Source of the DNA: a virus
Length of the DNA: 21,252 nt
Direction: 5' to 3' (one strand)
Virus record (IMG/VR): IMGVR_UViG_3300034375_001949
Location: 1 to 21,252 of that record
The notes beneath the pieces are model-generated. The model ran no database searches. It worked only from the letters and a program-made list of their open reading frames with translations, and was not told the DNA's origin. Numbering within the stretch: the first letter of the stretch is position 1; every line of letters starts with the position of its first letter. The position numbers and the translations under genes were made by a program. Of this stretch, positions 8,456 to 15,694 are shown in pieces.

Positions 8456-8701
8456 TTAAGATGCGGTGTAACCATTACCCGCAGTGATTGCAGCGTTTGC
8501 CGCTGTCATATCCTCATCGCCCCAGAAATCTTTTGCAACCATTATTTGCAAGTGTTCAACATTGCGATCAACTCGGTCTTGACGCTCTGCCGCATCACGA
8601 TCCGCATCGACATTACCGGCGATGATGTCGTTGATTAAATCAACACTGTGACCCATTGCTGTGTAGTGTTGTGCGATTTGTTCTGCTGTTTGTTCGTCCA
8701 T
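8456..8701 (-). CDS. Small acidic conserved phage protein
   Basis: This 81-residue acidic protein is predicted to be mostly helical. It has a repeated Asp/Arg stretch (DADRDAAERQDRVDRNVEH) and a C-terminal WGDEDMTAANAAITAG segment. Proteins with this RNVEHL...WGDEDMTAAN pattern accompany fibre genes in marine phages; no function is established to my knowledge. An AAGGAG Shine-Dalgarno lies a few bases before the ATG in the short gap after the fibre gene. Its place next to the S74 fibre suggests a fibre-linked accessory role, which is inference only. Confidence 0.75.
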   Translation of the reverse strand: MDEQTAEQIAQHYTAMGHSVDLINDIIAGNVDADRDAAERQDRVDRNVEHLQIMVAKDFWGDEDMTAANAAITAGNGYTAS

Positions 8702-8719
8702 TTTAATACTCCTTATAAA

Positions 8720-11530
8720 TTAGGACTCAAGTGCGGCTATACGAGCCTCTAGTGCGTCAATCTTTGTTAGTGCTTCCTGCAATGCTGCCGTTAGCAGTGG
8801 TACTAGCTTGCTTTGGTCAATGGATTGTGGTCTGATATTACCATCTTCATCAACCGCATCCTTCTCGCCGCTAATAGCTTCTGGCACAATGTCAGCAACT
8901 TCGTGTGCAAGGAAACCATCAACAGTTTTGTCAGCTTCTGCAATAAAATTGAACCGCTTTGGTGCAAGCTGCTGAACACGGTCTGCTGCACCAGTTAGGT
9001 CAACCACATTTTCCTTTAGACGATAGTCTGAGGATGTATTGTAAGTGGTACCACTTGTTCCGAGTGTTATGTTACCGATAGCTGTCCCTGCCGAATTAAA
9101 GAAAGAACAGGCGTGTGCGTTATCTCCATCTGGTAAAAACTGTATGCCATATTCAGACCCTCCCCCAAGATATCGTAATGTGAGTATACCCGAATAACCA
9201 CCAGAACCTTCATTTGGGTTGCCTATGGTTGCCCTGCCGCTATCAGTAAAGTGCATATAAGGGGTACCAGCGCCATCCGACAGCACGATGTAGTTGCTGG
9301 CTGTGATGATGCTTAGGCCGCCTTGATTGCCGGTGTAGCCGCCAAGAATGGTGTTCATAGAGCCTGTGGTTATAGACTGACCACAGAAGTTACCTGATGA
9401 ACTTCTTGCACCAACAAAAGTATTATGATTACCTGTAGTTAAGCTATAACCTGCCCCATAACCAATCAAGGTATTGCTTTGTGCTGTAGTTCCAGTAAAA
9501 CCAGCATTCGCACCTAAAATTGTTTGATAGTTACCGTTTCCAGTATATCCTGCTTGATATCCCACGACAGTGCTGTAAGCTGCGGTGGTGTTGGAGGCTA
9601 ATGCAGAACGTCCCAAAGCCGTGTTGTAAGGGCCTGTAGTTGTGTCAAACATAGCAGATCGTCCAACAGCTACGTTTTCAGCACCCGTTGTATTATTATA
9701 CAACGCCTGATACCCCACGGCTGTGTTGTTGCTTGCGGTGGCGTTGGAGTACATAGCCGCATATCCAACAGAAACATTGTTAGCACCAGTTGTGTTTGTT
9801 CTTAAAGATGCCGCACCAAAAGATGAATTATAATTGCCTGTGGTGTTTAAGTATTGTGAACGATAGCCAAAGGCAGCATTTGGAGTGCCAGTAGTGTTAG
9901 ATGTTAGTGCCTGATAACCCACAGCGGTGTTTTCGCTGGCGGTGGTGTTGGAAAGAAGTGCGCTTGTTCCTACGGCTACGTTTGCTGTGCCAGTCGTGTT
10001 AGTATATAAAGCAACTTGACCAATCGCAGTAATGCTGCCTGTAGTATTACTATATCCAGCTGCGTTTCCAAAAGCAGTAACTTCACCAGTTGTATTCGCA
10101 TACCCAGCCTGATACCCAACAGCAGTGTTATTGCTGGCGGTGGTGTTGGCTAGTGCATCACGCCCAATAGCAATATTGTTTTCACCACTTATATTGCTTG
10201 TAAGTGATGCGTGTCCAATGCCAATATTATTGCCACCAGTAGTGTTGGCATCCAAAACATTTCTACCAACCGCAATGTTATGCGCACCTGATGTATTTGA
10301 AGCCAATGGGCTAGAACCAATAGCCACATTGTTTGAGCCAGTTAAAGATGCACCAGCTAAAGCGCCGTCACCCAACGCCACGTTATGGCTACCAACAGGA
10401 TAATTCCCGTCCAGCTTGATCGTGCCGCCATCGAAGGAGACGTTCGAAGACGCGGTCAGCGTGGTAAACGCGCCGCTGTTGGCCGTACTTCCGCCAATGG
10501 CCGTGCCGTCAATCGCACCGCCGCCAATATCTACGGAGTTCGAGATGAACGACGTGATCGTCACGGCACCCGTGCTGTTCGCAATCGAACCCGCCGCAGT
10601 GCCGTCGTTGGCCTTGATGTTGGTAATCTCAAGGTTCGTCGCATTGACGCCGTCGTCTTTAAGCAAGACGCTGTCAATGGTCACACCGCTTCCCGCAGTG
10701 GTTTCGTTGATCGTATTTGCAGTAAGCGCCTGACCGCTATCGATAATCAGATTGTTCGCGCCAGACGTATTGCCGTTTGCCAAAACTTCGGCCAGCGTAT
10801 CCACCGTAGCTACTTGGTCATCAACATACGTTTTAATAGAAAGCGATGTCGCCAACGTCGTGGCAGACGCATCGGACATATTTGTAGTCGTGTTGATGCC
10901 GGTGACCGTTGCACCCGTGGCAAGACTTAGGTCCGTGTTGGCCGTCAAATTCGTGAACGTGCCCGCCTTCGGTGTAGTACCGCCAATGACCGCTTCGACC
11001 GTACCATCATTAATGTCTGCGGTTCCTGCGGTGAGGTCGTCCGTGGTAAGCGTGGGTGTGGTGATTTCTGTCGCGCGGAGCTTGGTAAAAATGTCAGTAG
11101 TGGTCGCAGTGGCTCCGCCTCCACTAAATTTGACTACCATGTCGACACCCGCCGGAACCTCAAGGTCGCGGCCAGCATCGTATGTGCCTTGGAAAAGAAT
11201 TACCGAGCGGCTACCAGACAAGCTGTTGCGGATGAAAACAATCTTTTCCGCATCATTCGGCGTAAGCTGAACATAAGCCGTCGCGCCCAAATCGCCACCG
11301 TCAACAAATTCAATCCATTTGTTGCGGCCATCCGAGGTCGCGCCGTCGCTAATCGCCAGCGTATTCGGAGAACCCGAAGTGCCCGCCGAAGCAAGTGTCA
11401 GGGAAAGACATCCGTTGATCGCCTGATCCAGAAGGTCAAAGTTAATGTTTGTGGTATCACCCCAAGTACCCGACTGTTCACCGGTAGCCGGTTTCTCGAT
11501 ACCGAGGTTAACTGTATAGGTGCTTGGCAT
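8720..11530 (-). CDS. Tail fibre with 17-residue beta repeats and S74 self-cleaving chaperone domain
   Basis: The protein has 936 residues. Residues 1-45 (NLGIEKPATGEQSGTWGDTT) are a conserved phage-fibre N-terminus, probably the virion-docking part. Residues 45-380 are a beta-rich shaft with two IGG(T/S)T-x-(K/N)(A/S)G(T/A)FT(N/T)LTA units. Residues about 383-735 are tandem 17-residue NTAVGYQAL...NTTG repeats. Residues about 834-936 match the Peptidase_S74 intramolecular chaperone: SSDYRLKENV with Ser834, Asp835 and Lys839, then FLAHEVADIVPEAISG, and a final coiled coil (ALEARIAALES). In this family the domain drives trimerisation and then cuts itself off just before the Ser. The gene has a marked composition change near 10390, at the junction between shaft and repeats, which suggests module exchange. 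Receptor binding is the likely role. Confidence 0.88.
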   Translation of the reverse strand: MPSTYTVNLGIEKPATGEQSGTWGDTTNINFDLLDQAINGCLSLTLASAGTSGSPNTLAISDGATSDGRNKWIEFVDGGDLGATAYVQLTPNDAEKIVFIRNSLSGSRSVILFQGTYDAGRDLEVPAGVDMVVKFSGGGATATTTDIFTKLRATEITTPTLTTDDLTAGTADINDGTVEAVIGGTTPKAGTFTNLTANTDLSLATGATVTGINTTTNMSDASATTLATSLSIKTYVDDQVATVDTLAEVLANGNTSGANNLIIDSGQALTANTINETTAGSGVTIDSVLLKDDGVNATNLEITNIKANDGTAAGSIANSTGAVTITSFISNSVDIGGGAIDGTAIGGSTANSGAFTTLTASSNVSFDGGTIKLDGNYPVGSHNVALGDGALAGASLTGSNNVAIGSSPLASNTSGAHNIAVGRNVLDANTTGGNNIGIGHASLTSNISGENNIAIGRDALANTTASNNTAVGYQAGYANTTGEVTAFGNAAGYSNTTGSITAIGQVALYTNTTGTANVAVGTSALLSNTTASENTAVGYQALTSNTTGTPNAAFGYRSQYLNTTGNYNSSFGAASLRTNTTGANNVSVGYAAMYSNATASNNTAVGYQALYNNTTGAENVAVGRSAMFDTTTGPYNTALGRSALASNTTAAYSTVVGYQAGYTGNGNYQTILGANAGFTGTTAQSNTLIGYGAGYSLTTGNHNTFVGARSSSGNFCGQSITTGSMNTILGGYTGNQGGLSIITASNYIVLSDGAGTPYMHFTDSGRATIGNPNEGSGGYSGILTLRYLGGGSEYGIQFLPDGDNAHACSFFNSAGTAIGNITLGTSGTTYNTSSDYRLKENVVDLTGAADRVQQLAPKRFNFIAEADKTVDGFLAHEVADIVPEAISGEKDAVDEDGNIRPQSIDQSKLVPLLTAALQEALTKIDALEARIAALES
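9326..10384 (-). repeat. Tandem 17-residue (51-bp) coding repeats in the tail fibre
   Basis: There are about 19 consecutive units with consensus NTAVGYQALYSNTTGxx. Most are 17 residues, a few are 16 or 18. Several units share almost identical stretches, for example NTAVGYQA at least three times. These hydrophobic-x-hydrophobic-Gly repeats resemble YadA/collagen-binding-type beta repeats of trimeric fibres. The block is more AT-rich than the 5' part of the gene. Confidence 0.85.
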
Positions 11531-11542
11531 CTCTCAATTCCT

Positions 11543-12436
11543 CTACGCTGCTATTGGTGTCCAATTAGCATTCTGTGCTGGCGACTCCTCAGACCACGTT
11601 GGACTTTGACTTGGTGTTTCCTCACTATAACCCGGATTTTGATTTGGAACAATCCGGCCATATACAAGTACCGTACCAGTCTCAGTTGTCGCACTCACTC
11701 CTGTTACATTCACGATAGCGCCCGCATCTACGGTAACACTACCAACTGTTGCTGTCGCCGATACGCCGTCGACGTTAATGTTTTGATCGGTTTGAGTTGA
11801 GACAGACCCAACCCCACCTGTTGCCTCAAGACCAACAACGGGAACATTGGCTTCCGCATCTACCGCCGCTTGGCCGACTTGACCAGTAGCCGACACGCCC
11901 GTGACAGCTACATCCGCAGCGGCAATAACGGTAACAGACCCAACAGAACCCGTGGCCGCAATGCCCGTAACCGGAACATTGGCCTCGGCATCGACACTAA
12001 CAGTGCCTACCTCGCCAGTTCCAGCAACTCCCGTAACGTTAACGTTTGCATCTGCGGTAACTGAAACAGAGCCAACAGCTCCTGTCGCAGCCAGTCCGGT
12101 TGGATAGACGTTTGCGTCAGCCGTAACACTGACGGAACCGACTTGGCCAGTACCGGAAACCCCGGTCACGTCTACATTGGCCTCGCCGATGACGCCGACA
12201 GAGCCAACCTGACCCGTGCCAGCAACCCCGGTGACAGATACGTTGGCTTCGGCAACTACCGTTACACTGCCAACATTACCCGTCGCTGCTATCCCAGTAA
12301 CCGGTGCGTTTGCTTCCGCAACAACGGTTACCGAGCCAACAGAGCCCGTGAGTAGCGGGAAACCGCTCTGGGACCACGGGCCTTCGCCCCAACCAGAGCG
12401 GCCCCAGCCGCCGATTGGAACGACAACATCAGTCAT
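11543..12436 (-). CDS. Tandem 22-residue repeat structural protein
   Basis: This 297-residue protein starts with a Trp/Gly-rich segment (GGWGRSGWGEGPWSQ). Ten consecutive 22-residue units fill residues 33-252, consensus VGSVTVxAEANVxVTGVAATG, each with two short beta strands. The last 45 residues carry an 11-residue repeat: PGYSEETPSQ, PTWSEESPAQ, ANWTPIAA. There is no catalytic motif. The Trp-rich ends and the C-terminal PxWSExxPxQ pattern occur in marine phage virion proteins next to fibre genes. The start shares its first base with the stop of the 150-residue gene. An elongated beta structure such as a fibre, whisker or decoration is likely; the function is unproven. Confidence 0.82.
   Translation of the reverse strand: MTDVVVPIGGWGRSGWGEGPWSQSGFPLLTGSVGSVTVVAEANAPVTGIAATGNVGSVTVVAEANVSVTGVAGTGQVGSVGVIGEANVDVTGVSGTGQVGSVSVTADANVYPTGLAATGAVGSVSVTADANVNVTGVAGTGEVGTVSVDAEANVPVTGIAATGSVGSVTVIAAADVAVTGVSATGQVGQAAVDAEANVPVVGLEATGGVGSVSTQTDQNINVDGVSATATVGSVTVDAGAIVNVTGVSATTETGTVLVYGRIVPNQNPGYSEETPSQSPTWSEESPAQNANWTPIAA
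11681..12340 (-). repeat. Ten tandem 66-bp coding repeats (22 residues each)
   Basis: Units all begin VG(S/T/Q) and end near (A/S)(A/G)TG. All ten are exactly 22 residues (66 bp) with no indels, followed by one partial unit. Conserved positions are the VGSV strand, the AEANV turn and the VTG(V/I)(A/S) strand. Several unit pairs are nearly identical at protein level, consistent with growth by duplication. Confidence 0.88.
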
Positions 12437-12888
12437 TACGCTATCCGAATAATCGCATTACTTGCGTCTGCGGTTGGAAACACAATGGTGAAGTCGCCAG
12501 CGGTGGACGTCTTGTCCCCGCCAAAATCCAAAACAACTACCGCCGGATTAGATACCGAAAGCGAATCTGTGTTTGGAGTTGTGTTATAAATCAACGCGCC
12601 GCGAGCAGTAATGGTTGCAGTCGTGAAAGTCTCGTCTGCAAAATCAGTGAAAGCCGTCGTACCAGAAGTCGTCGGGTTTACGTTAGTTAAAGCCTGACCG
12701 CCCGCCGAATAGCCGGTGCCACTGGTTTCGTTCGTTGCCGAATACGCAGTCGTCGACGCATCTAGCGTCGCGGCACTCGTATAAAGCGCGATGTTAAAAG
12801 TGTCGCCCGTCGAGGCATCAAAGTCGTGTACACCATAAAGAAGCTCGTTCTTAAAGGATGTACACATGTAGTTTCCTGAGAAAGCCAT
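12436..12888 (-). CDS. Conserved marine-phage structural protein (beta-rich)
   Basis: The protein has 150 residues. It begins MAFSGNYMCTSFKNELLYGV, continues with FNIALYTSAATLDASTTAYS and ITARGALIYNTTPNTD, and ends VVVLDFGGDKTSTAGDFTIV...NAIIRIA. This is a recognisable family that sits between adaptor and fibre genes of marine phages. It is beta-rich with Thr/Ser/Ala loops and has a single Cys. A strong AAGGAG ribosome site lies about 10 bases before the ATG. The stop overlaps the next start (TAATG). It is probably a virion component such as a tail or decoration protein; the exact place is unknown. Confidence 0.8.
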   Translation of the reverse strand: MAFSGNYMCTSFKNELLYGVHDFDASTGDTFNIALYTSAATLDASTTAYSATNETSGTGYSAGGQALTNVNPTTSGTTAFTDFADETFTTATITARGALIYNTTPNTDSLSVSNPAVVVLDFGGDKTSTAGDFTIVFPTADASNAIIRIA

Positions 12889-12889
12889 G

Positions 12890-13189
12890 TCACAGTCTCC
12901 TTATCAGTTCAGCAAGCTCCTTGTGGCCTGCGTCGGTTAGCGCGTTGTACACAGTGGTTCTATCACTTTTTATCGCTTCGCGCATGTAAATTTCTAAAAG
13001 CTTTACAATTTGCTTGCGAAAGGCATGTGCCTGTGCCCGAATAGCAGGGTTCGCGTCATCACTAATAGAAATAATCTTATTAGCCGCACGTTCAGCGATT
13101 TCCTCTGGAGTAAACCCGCGACCGCTGGTGGTGTGTACCTCCACCGTAAAACCGGGGTCAATATTCATATCTAATGCTGGAAAACTCAT
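12890..13189 (-). CDS. Small conserved hypothetical protein
   Basis: This 99-residue protein has an N-terminal beta-like stretch (IDPGFTVEVHTTSGRGFTPEEIAER is the outline). Three helices follow: IAERAANKIISI, AHAFRKQIVKLLEIYMREAI and DAGHKELAELIRRL. The ATG overlaps the stop of the adaptor-like gene by four bases. I recognise the pattern only as a marine phage hypothetical protein. The helix-rich layout and location suggest a small connector or assembly helper, but no motif assigns a function. Confidence 0.72.
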   Translation of the reverse strand: MSFPALDMNIDPGFTVEVHTTSGRGFTPEEIAERAANKIISISDDANPAIRAQAHAFRKQIVKLLEIYMREAIKSDRTTVYNALTDAGHKELAELIRRL

Positions 13190-13836
13190 TGTTTCGGCCT
13201 CACAACCATACCAGTACGATATTCATCGGTGACTTCTTTGCTCTCGCCGAACATTTTCAGACCGGTAATCGCTTCAGCAAACCGTTTTTCGTACTGTTGC
13301 ATTATATCAGGCTCGCCCTTCATGAAGATGTAAGCTTCGATCAAGCTGCCGTACAAAAGAGCCAACTGAGCGTTTTCACTCAGCCATGTCGTGCCGCTGC
13401 CGCCAGACTGCGTCAAACTCAGCGGACGATAGAAGTAATGAAGCTCCACCGCGTAGTTTGCGTCCGGTGTAGGCCCCAAAATGAAGTTATCGATGTCAAA
13501 AACAGCGTAATACCGCGGATTTCCCGTCGTAGACGCGTTTGGATTGAAAGATTGCACAAAATCCGGGTCTTTAAAGTCCAAAAACACCTGATTTGAGCTG
13601 GCATCCGTAAAAGATAGCGAAAATGGCGCTAAAAAGTCGCTCGGGCAGGCCAAATACTTGTTCGACGCCGACATTGCACCGCTTACGTTCTTGCGGAACA
13701 GGCTTAACTGGACGTTTTTGAGGATACGCTCCTCTGCCTGCACAATAAACACAGGAATATTGGCCACAAACGAGGTTTCGTCGTACTGCGTGTAGTCTTG
13801 AATGGCCTGCGTTAGCTGATCGTATGTAAAGCTCAT
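13186..13836 (-). CDS. Head-tail adaptor-like protein (SU10/T7 gp11 type)
   Basis: The protein has 216 residues. Helical N-terminus: MSFTYDQLTQAIQDYTQ, then FIVQAEERILKNVQ. A beta-rich middle follows (CPSDFLAPFSLSF, PRYYAVFDIDNFILGPTP, YAVELHYFYRPL). A helical end has ENAQLALLYGSLIEAYIFMK and YEKRFAEAITGLKMFG. This helix-sheet-helix plan is that of podovirus adaptor (tail tubular A-like) proteins that form the ring below the portal. The ATG overlaps the previous stop in an ATGA. A second adaptor-like gene lies just upstream at 14136-14804, so the two may form successive rings. The family call is by pattern only. Confidence 0.72.
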   Translation of the reverse strand: MSFTYDQLTQAIQDYTQYDETSFVANIPVFIVQAEERILKNVQLSLFRKNVSGAMSASNKYLACPSDFLAPFSLSFTDASSNQVFLDFKDPDFVQSFNPNASTTGNPRYYAVFDIDNFILGPTPDANYAVELHYFYRPLSLTQSGGSGTTWLSENAQLALLYGSLIEAYIFMKGEPDIMQQYEKRFAEAITGLKMFGESKEVTDEYRTGMVVRPKQ

Positions 13837-14135
13837 GTCACCACCGTCACTTGGCCCACCTTGCCGAACGCTTGGACCGGTCTTAGGTTAGGGGCTTCGA
13901 CCAGAGGCACACCGACAAACACGTCTAGCGGCTCAACACGGTCAGGTCTTGCATTTTCAAGGGCTTCTGGGTCTACGACCTTACGAAACGGCCCTAATTG
14001 CGGGTGTTTTGGCTCATATTCGTCCGGTCCAACAAGCAAACCGTTCCACTCCCGCTTCATTACCTTATAGGGGTAACGAAAACCGGAGCGGTCGGATATT
14101 GCCCATGAATCTTTACCGGAAGCAAATTTAGCCAT
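13833..14135 (-). CDS. Small conserved protein between the two adaptors
   Basis: This 100-residue protein contains an N-terminal DRSGFRYPYKVMKREWNGLL segment and a middle LGPFRKVVDPEALENARPDR stretch. It ends in a hydrophobic beta tail (GKVGQVTVVT). I know this family only as small structural-cluster proteins of marine phages that sit beside the head-tail adaptor. It begins immediately after the upstream adaptor's stop and overlaps the next ATG by four bases, so it is tightly coupled to both adaptors. A stoichiometric partner or connector subunit is plausible. Confidence 0.75.
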   Translation of the reverse strand: MAKFASGKDSWAISDRSGFRYPYKVMKREWNGLLVGPDEYEPKHPQLGPFRKVVDPEALENARPDRVEPLDVFVGVPLVEAPNLRPVQAFGKVGQVTVVT

Positions 14136-14804
14136 CTACCCCGCCCTATAATATTCGTACTTTGGAACGACGTTGAAGGACGACCGATCACGGTCTTCCG
14201 TCGCTGCGCGTTCAAACTCCTCTTCATACACCGCTTTTAGCATCTGAACACGGTTCGGTGCCCGCTTCAAAGCAATGTAATAGGCCAAACCCGCTGCTAG
14301 GCACGGGTAAAACCGAAACGGCATGTCCATCGTGTCCGTATAGATGTCGGCATCATCCATGCGAGTAAGCGCATCATAGATGACAACGTCCGTCGTGTTC
14401 TCTGGGACAGGCCAAATCTTCAAATTCGGTGTCGTCTGACGGTCCAAAAAGAACTGGTTCGGACGACCCTGCGTCGTTTTGTTGGGAATAGTGAGGTATT
14501 CGTCGCGGCTCAGACGCTCCAAAGAGTAATCCGTACCGTCTCGGCGGCAGATTACAGACAAAACGTCGATTACGTCGTTGCCCAAGTCATACTCACCGTC
14601 GCCAATAGCCAGTGTCACCGTGCGTTGCTTGATCGTCCACTGGTTTAGGCCGCGATTGGCCCAGTCCGCCAGCAAGAGGTTGAGCGAACGCTTGGCAGTT
14701 TTGAGGTCGTAACCAGTACGAACCTCAAGACCACACCGCTCGAAGGCTTCTTCGACGTATTCGGCTACGTCTAGCTCAAAATCTTTGCTACCGGATGTCG
14801 TCAT
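14136..14804 (-). CDS. P22 gp4-like head-tail adaptor / tail accessory factor
   Basis: The protein has 222 residues. The N-terminal helices (FELDVAEYVEEAFERCGLE, then LKTAKRSLNLLLADWANRG) match the helical ring-forming core of P22 gp4 and related adaptors. A beta middle region follows (TVTLAIGDGEYDLGNDVIDV, PNLKIWPVPENTTDVVIYDA). A helix bearing FRFYPCLAAGLAYYIALKRA and a Glu/Arg-rich helix come next. The C-terminal tail SSFNVVPKYEYY could bind the next ring. In this family the protein binds the portal and builds the platform for the tail hub. The start overlaps the stop of the 54-residue peptide gene (ATGA). Confidence 0.82.
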   Translation of the reverse strand: MTTSGSKDFELDVAEYVEEAFERCGLEVRTGYDLKTAKRSLNLLLADWANRGLNQWTIKQRTVTLAIGDGEYDLGNDVIDVLSVICRRDGTDYSLERLSRDEYLTIPNKTTQGRPNQFFLDRQTTPNLKIWPVPENTTDVVIYDALTRMDDADIYTDTMDMPFRFYPCLAAGLAYYIALKRAPNRVQMLKAVYEEEFERAATEDRDRSSFNVVPKYEYYRAG

Positions 14805-14965
14805 GACTTCTTAGTCCCCCGCTTCTTGGCAGTTTTAGCGGATTTCTTGAACGCTTTTGCAGTTGGCGCACCTTTGCTGCCGGGCTTGCGCATCTTTTCG
14901 CCAGACCCCGCTGCAATGCGTTTGCGCTTTGCATGAATATTTGCGTACAAGCCCCGTTTTGCCAT
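14801..14965 (-). CDS. 54-residue lysine-rich peptide
   Basis: This short gene reads M-A-K-R-G-L-Y then NIHAKRKRIAAGSGEKMRKP, GSKGAPTAKAFKKSAKTAKK and a basic end. Nearly a third of the residues are Lys or Arg. The pattern GLYANIHAKRKRI...GEKMRKPGSKGAPT is familiar as a small conserved phage protein without known function. It starts in a TAATG overlap with the 49-residue gene and ends in an ATGA overlap with the adaptor, which strongly supports real translation. Its charge suggests nucleic acid or acidic protein binding, for example packaged with DNA; this is inference. Confidence 0.82.
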   Translation of the reverse strand: MAKRGLYANIHAKRKRIAAGSGEKMRKPGSKGAPTAKAFKKSAKTAKKRGTKKS

Positions 14966-15114
14966 TACGCGTTCCTTACCGCACAGCCTTTTTTGCTGCC
15001 GCGCTTGCTAGAAGTTCGAACGGCACCGCCGCTCTTCATCTTCTTGACCATTCCGCCGCCGCGCATTTTCTTAACCATGCCGCCGCCGCGCATCTTTTTA
15101 GGTTTCATTGCCAT
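14965..15114 (-). CDS. 49-residue Lys/Gly/Met repeat peptide
   Basis: The peptide starts MAMKPK and then has three near-copies of a 9-residue unit: KMRGGGMVK twice and a diverged KMKSGGAVR. A tail RTSSKRGSKKGCAVRNA with one Cys ends it. The ATG is 17 bases inside the end of the DUF1415-like gene and is preceded by GGAG at a normal distance; the stop overlaps the next ATG (TAATG). KKMRGGG-repeat peptides are common but unexplained in marine phage structural clusters. The basic, glycine-rich, flexible character suggests binding to DNA or an acidic partner. Confidence 0.8.
   Translation of the reverse strand: MAMKPKKMRGGGMVKKMRGGGMVKKMKSGGAVRTSSKRGSKKGCAVRNA
15015..15097 (-). repeat. Three 27-bp coding repeats (9 residues, KKMRGGGMV)
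   Basis: Inside the 49-residue gene, two adjacent 27-base units differ at only a few positions and a third is diverged. On the plus strand they show as repeated blocks of CCGCCGCC. Boundaries are approximate. Confidence 0.75.
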
Positions 15115-15694
15115 CTTTCAGTCTCCTATACAGACGCTCCCGCTTTTCAAAGATTTCACGGGCGTTATACTGGCCATTATATGTATCATAATAGCCCTTT
15201 TTGTCGAGCTTGTCTGCCGCTTCCTGCAACTTAGACAATCTCTGTACAAAAATCATTGCGTATTCAGCATCAATTTGAGGTTCAAAGCCATGTTCGACGT
15301 CTTTTACGAAATCGCTTTCCTCGTCATCCGGATGAAAACCCATTACCCAAATATCACGATCAATAAACATGCCGTCAGCAATGACGTCGTTCATCTCGTC
15401 TAAATAGGTGTGAAAGATTTCGGGGTCTTCGTCGTATTTAAAATCGACAATAATTGCGACATCGAAGTTGTCGTCGAACTGAGAAACTGTCGTGTACAAC
15501 GACTGCTTGTTAGCTTCGTACTTATACAATACCGCTACGCGGCCATCGGCCCAAGCTTGACGTGCGTATGGACAGGGCGGGAGGTTGTTAAAGTAAGGGC
15601 TTGCTTTTTCTAAGACCGTGGAAGACCAGTCTACCAACTCGTGATAAACGGCTTTTTCTACTTCAAGAGATGGTTTTAAAAAAGCAAGACCCAT
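15098..15694 (-). CDS. DUF1415-like protein
   Basis: The protein has 198 residues. The order of conserved features matches DUF1415, a family of unknown function in proteobacteria: CPYARQAWADGRV at 41-53 (family CPFAKPxxxxGxIR), an acidic beta stretch FDVAIIVDFKYDED, a helix YLDEMNDVIAD, WVMGFHPDD at 116-123 (family FHPD), then a strand AMIFVQRLSKLQEA near 146-159. A Lys/Glu-rich C-terminal helical tail is extra. The Cys41 and Phe-His-Pro-Asp residues are the obvious candidates for an active or binding site. The ATG overlaps the preceding stop by one base. Why a phage structural cluster carries it is unknown. The family match is from memory, without a search. Confidence 0.68.
   Translation of the reverse strand: MGLAFLKPSLEVEKAVYHELVDWSSTVLEKASPYFNNLPPCPYARQAWADGRVAVLYKYEANKQSLYTTVSQFDDNFDVAIIVDFKYDEDPEIFHTYLDEMNDVIADGMFIDRDIWVMGFHPDDEESDFVKDVEHGFEPQIDAEYAMIFVQRLSKLQEAADKLDKKGYYDTYNGQYNAREIFEKRERLYRRLKDGNET

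Noticed and set aside
10385-11270. Plus-strand open frames opposite the fibre shaft
   Set aside because: Complement of a GC-rich, Thr/Gly/Val-rich coding region; no recognisable protein features.
9326-12340. CRISPR-like look of regularly spaced repeats
   Set aside because: The units are contiguous coding repeats of 51 and 66 bp with no unique spacers and an unbroken reading frame.
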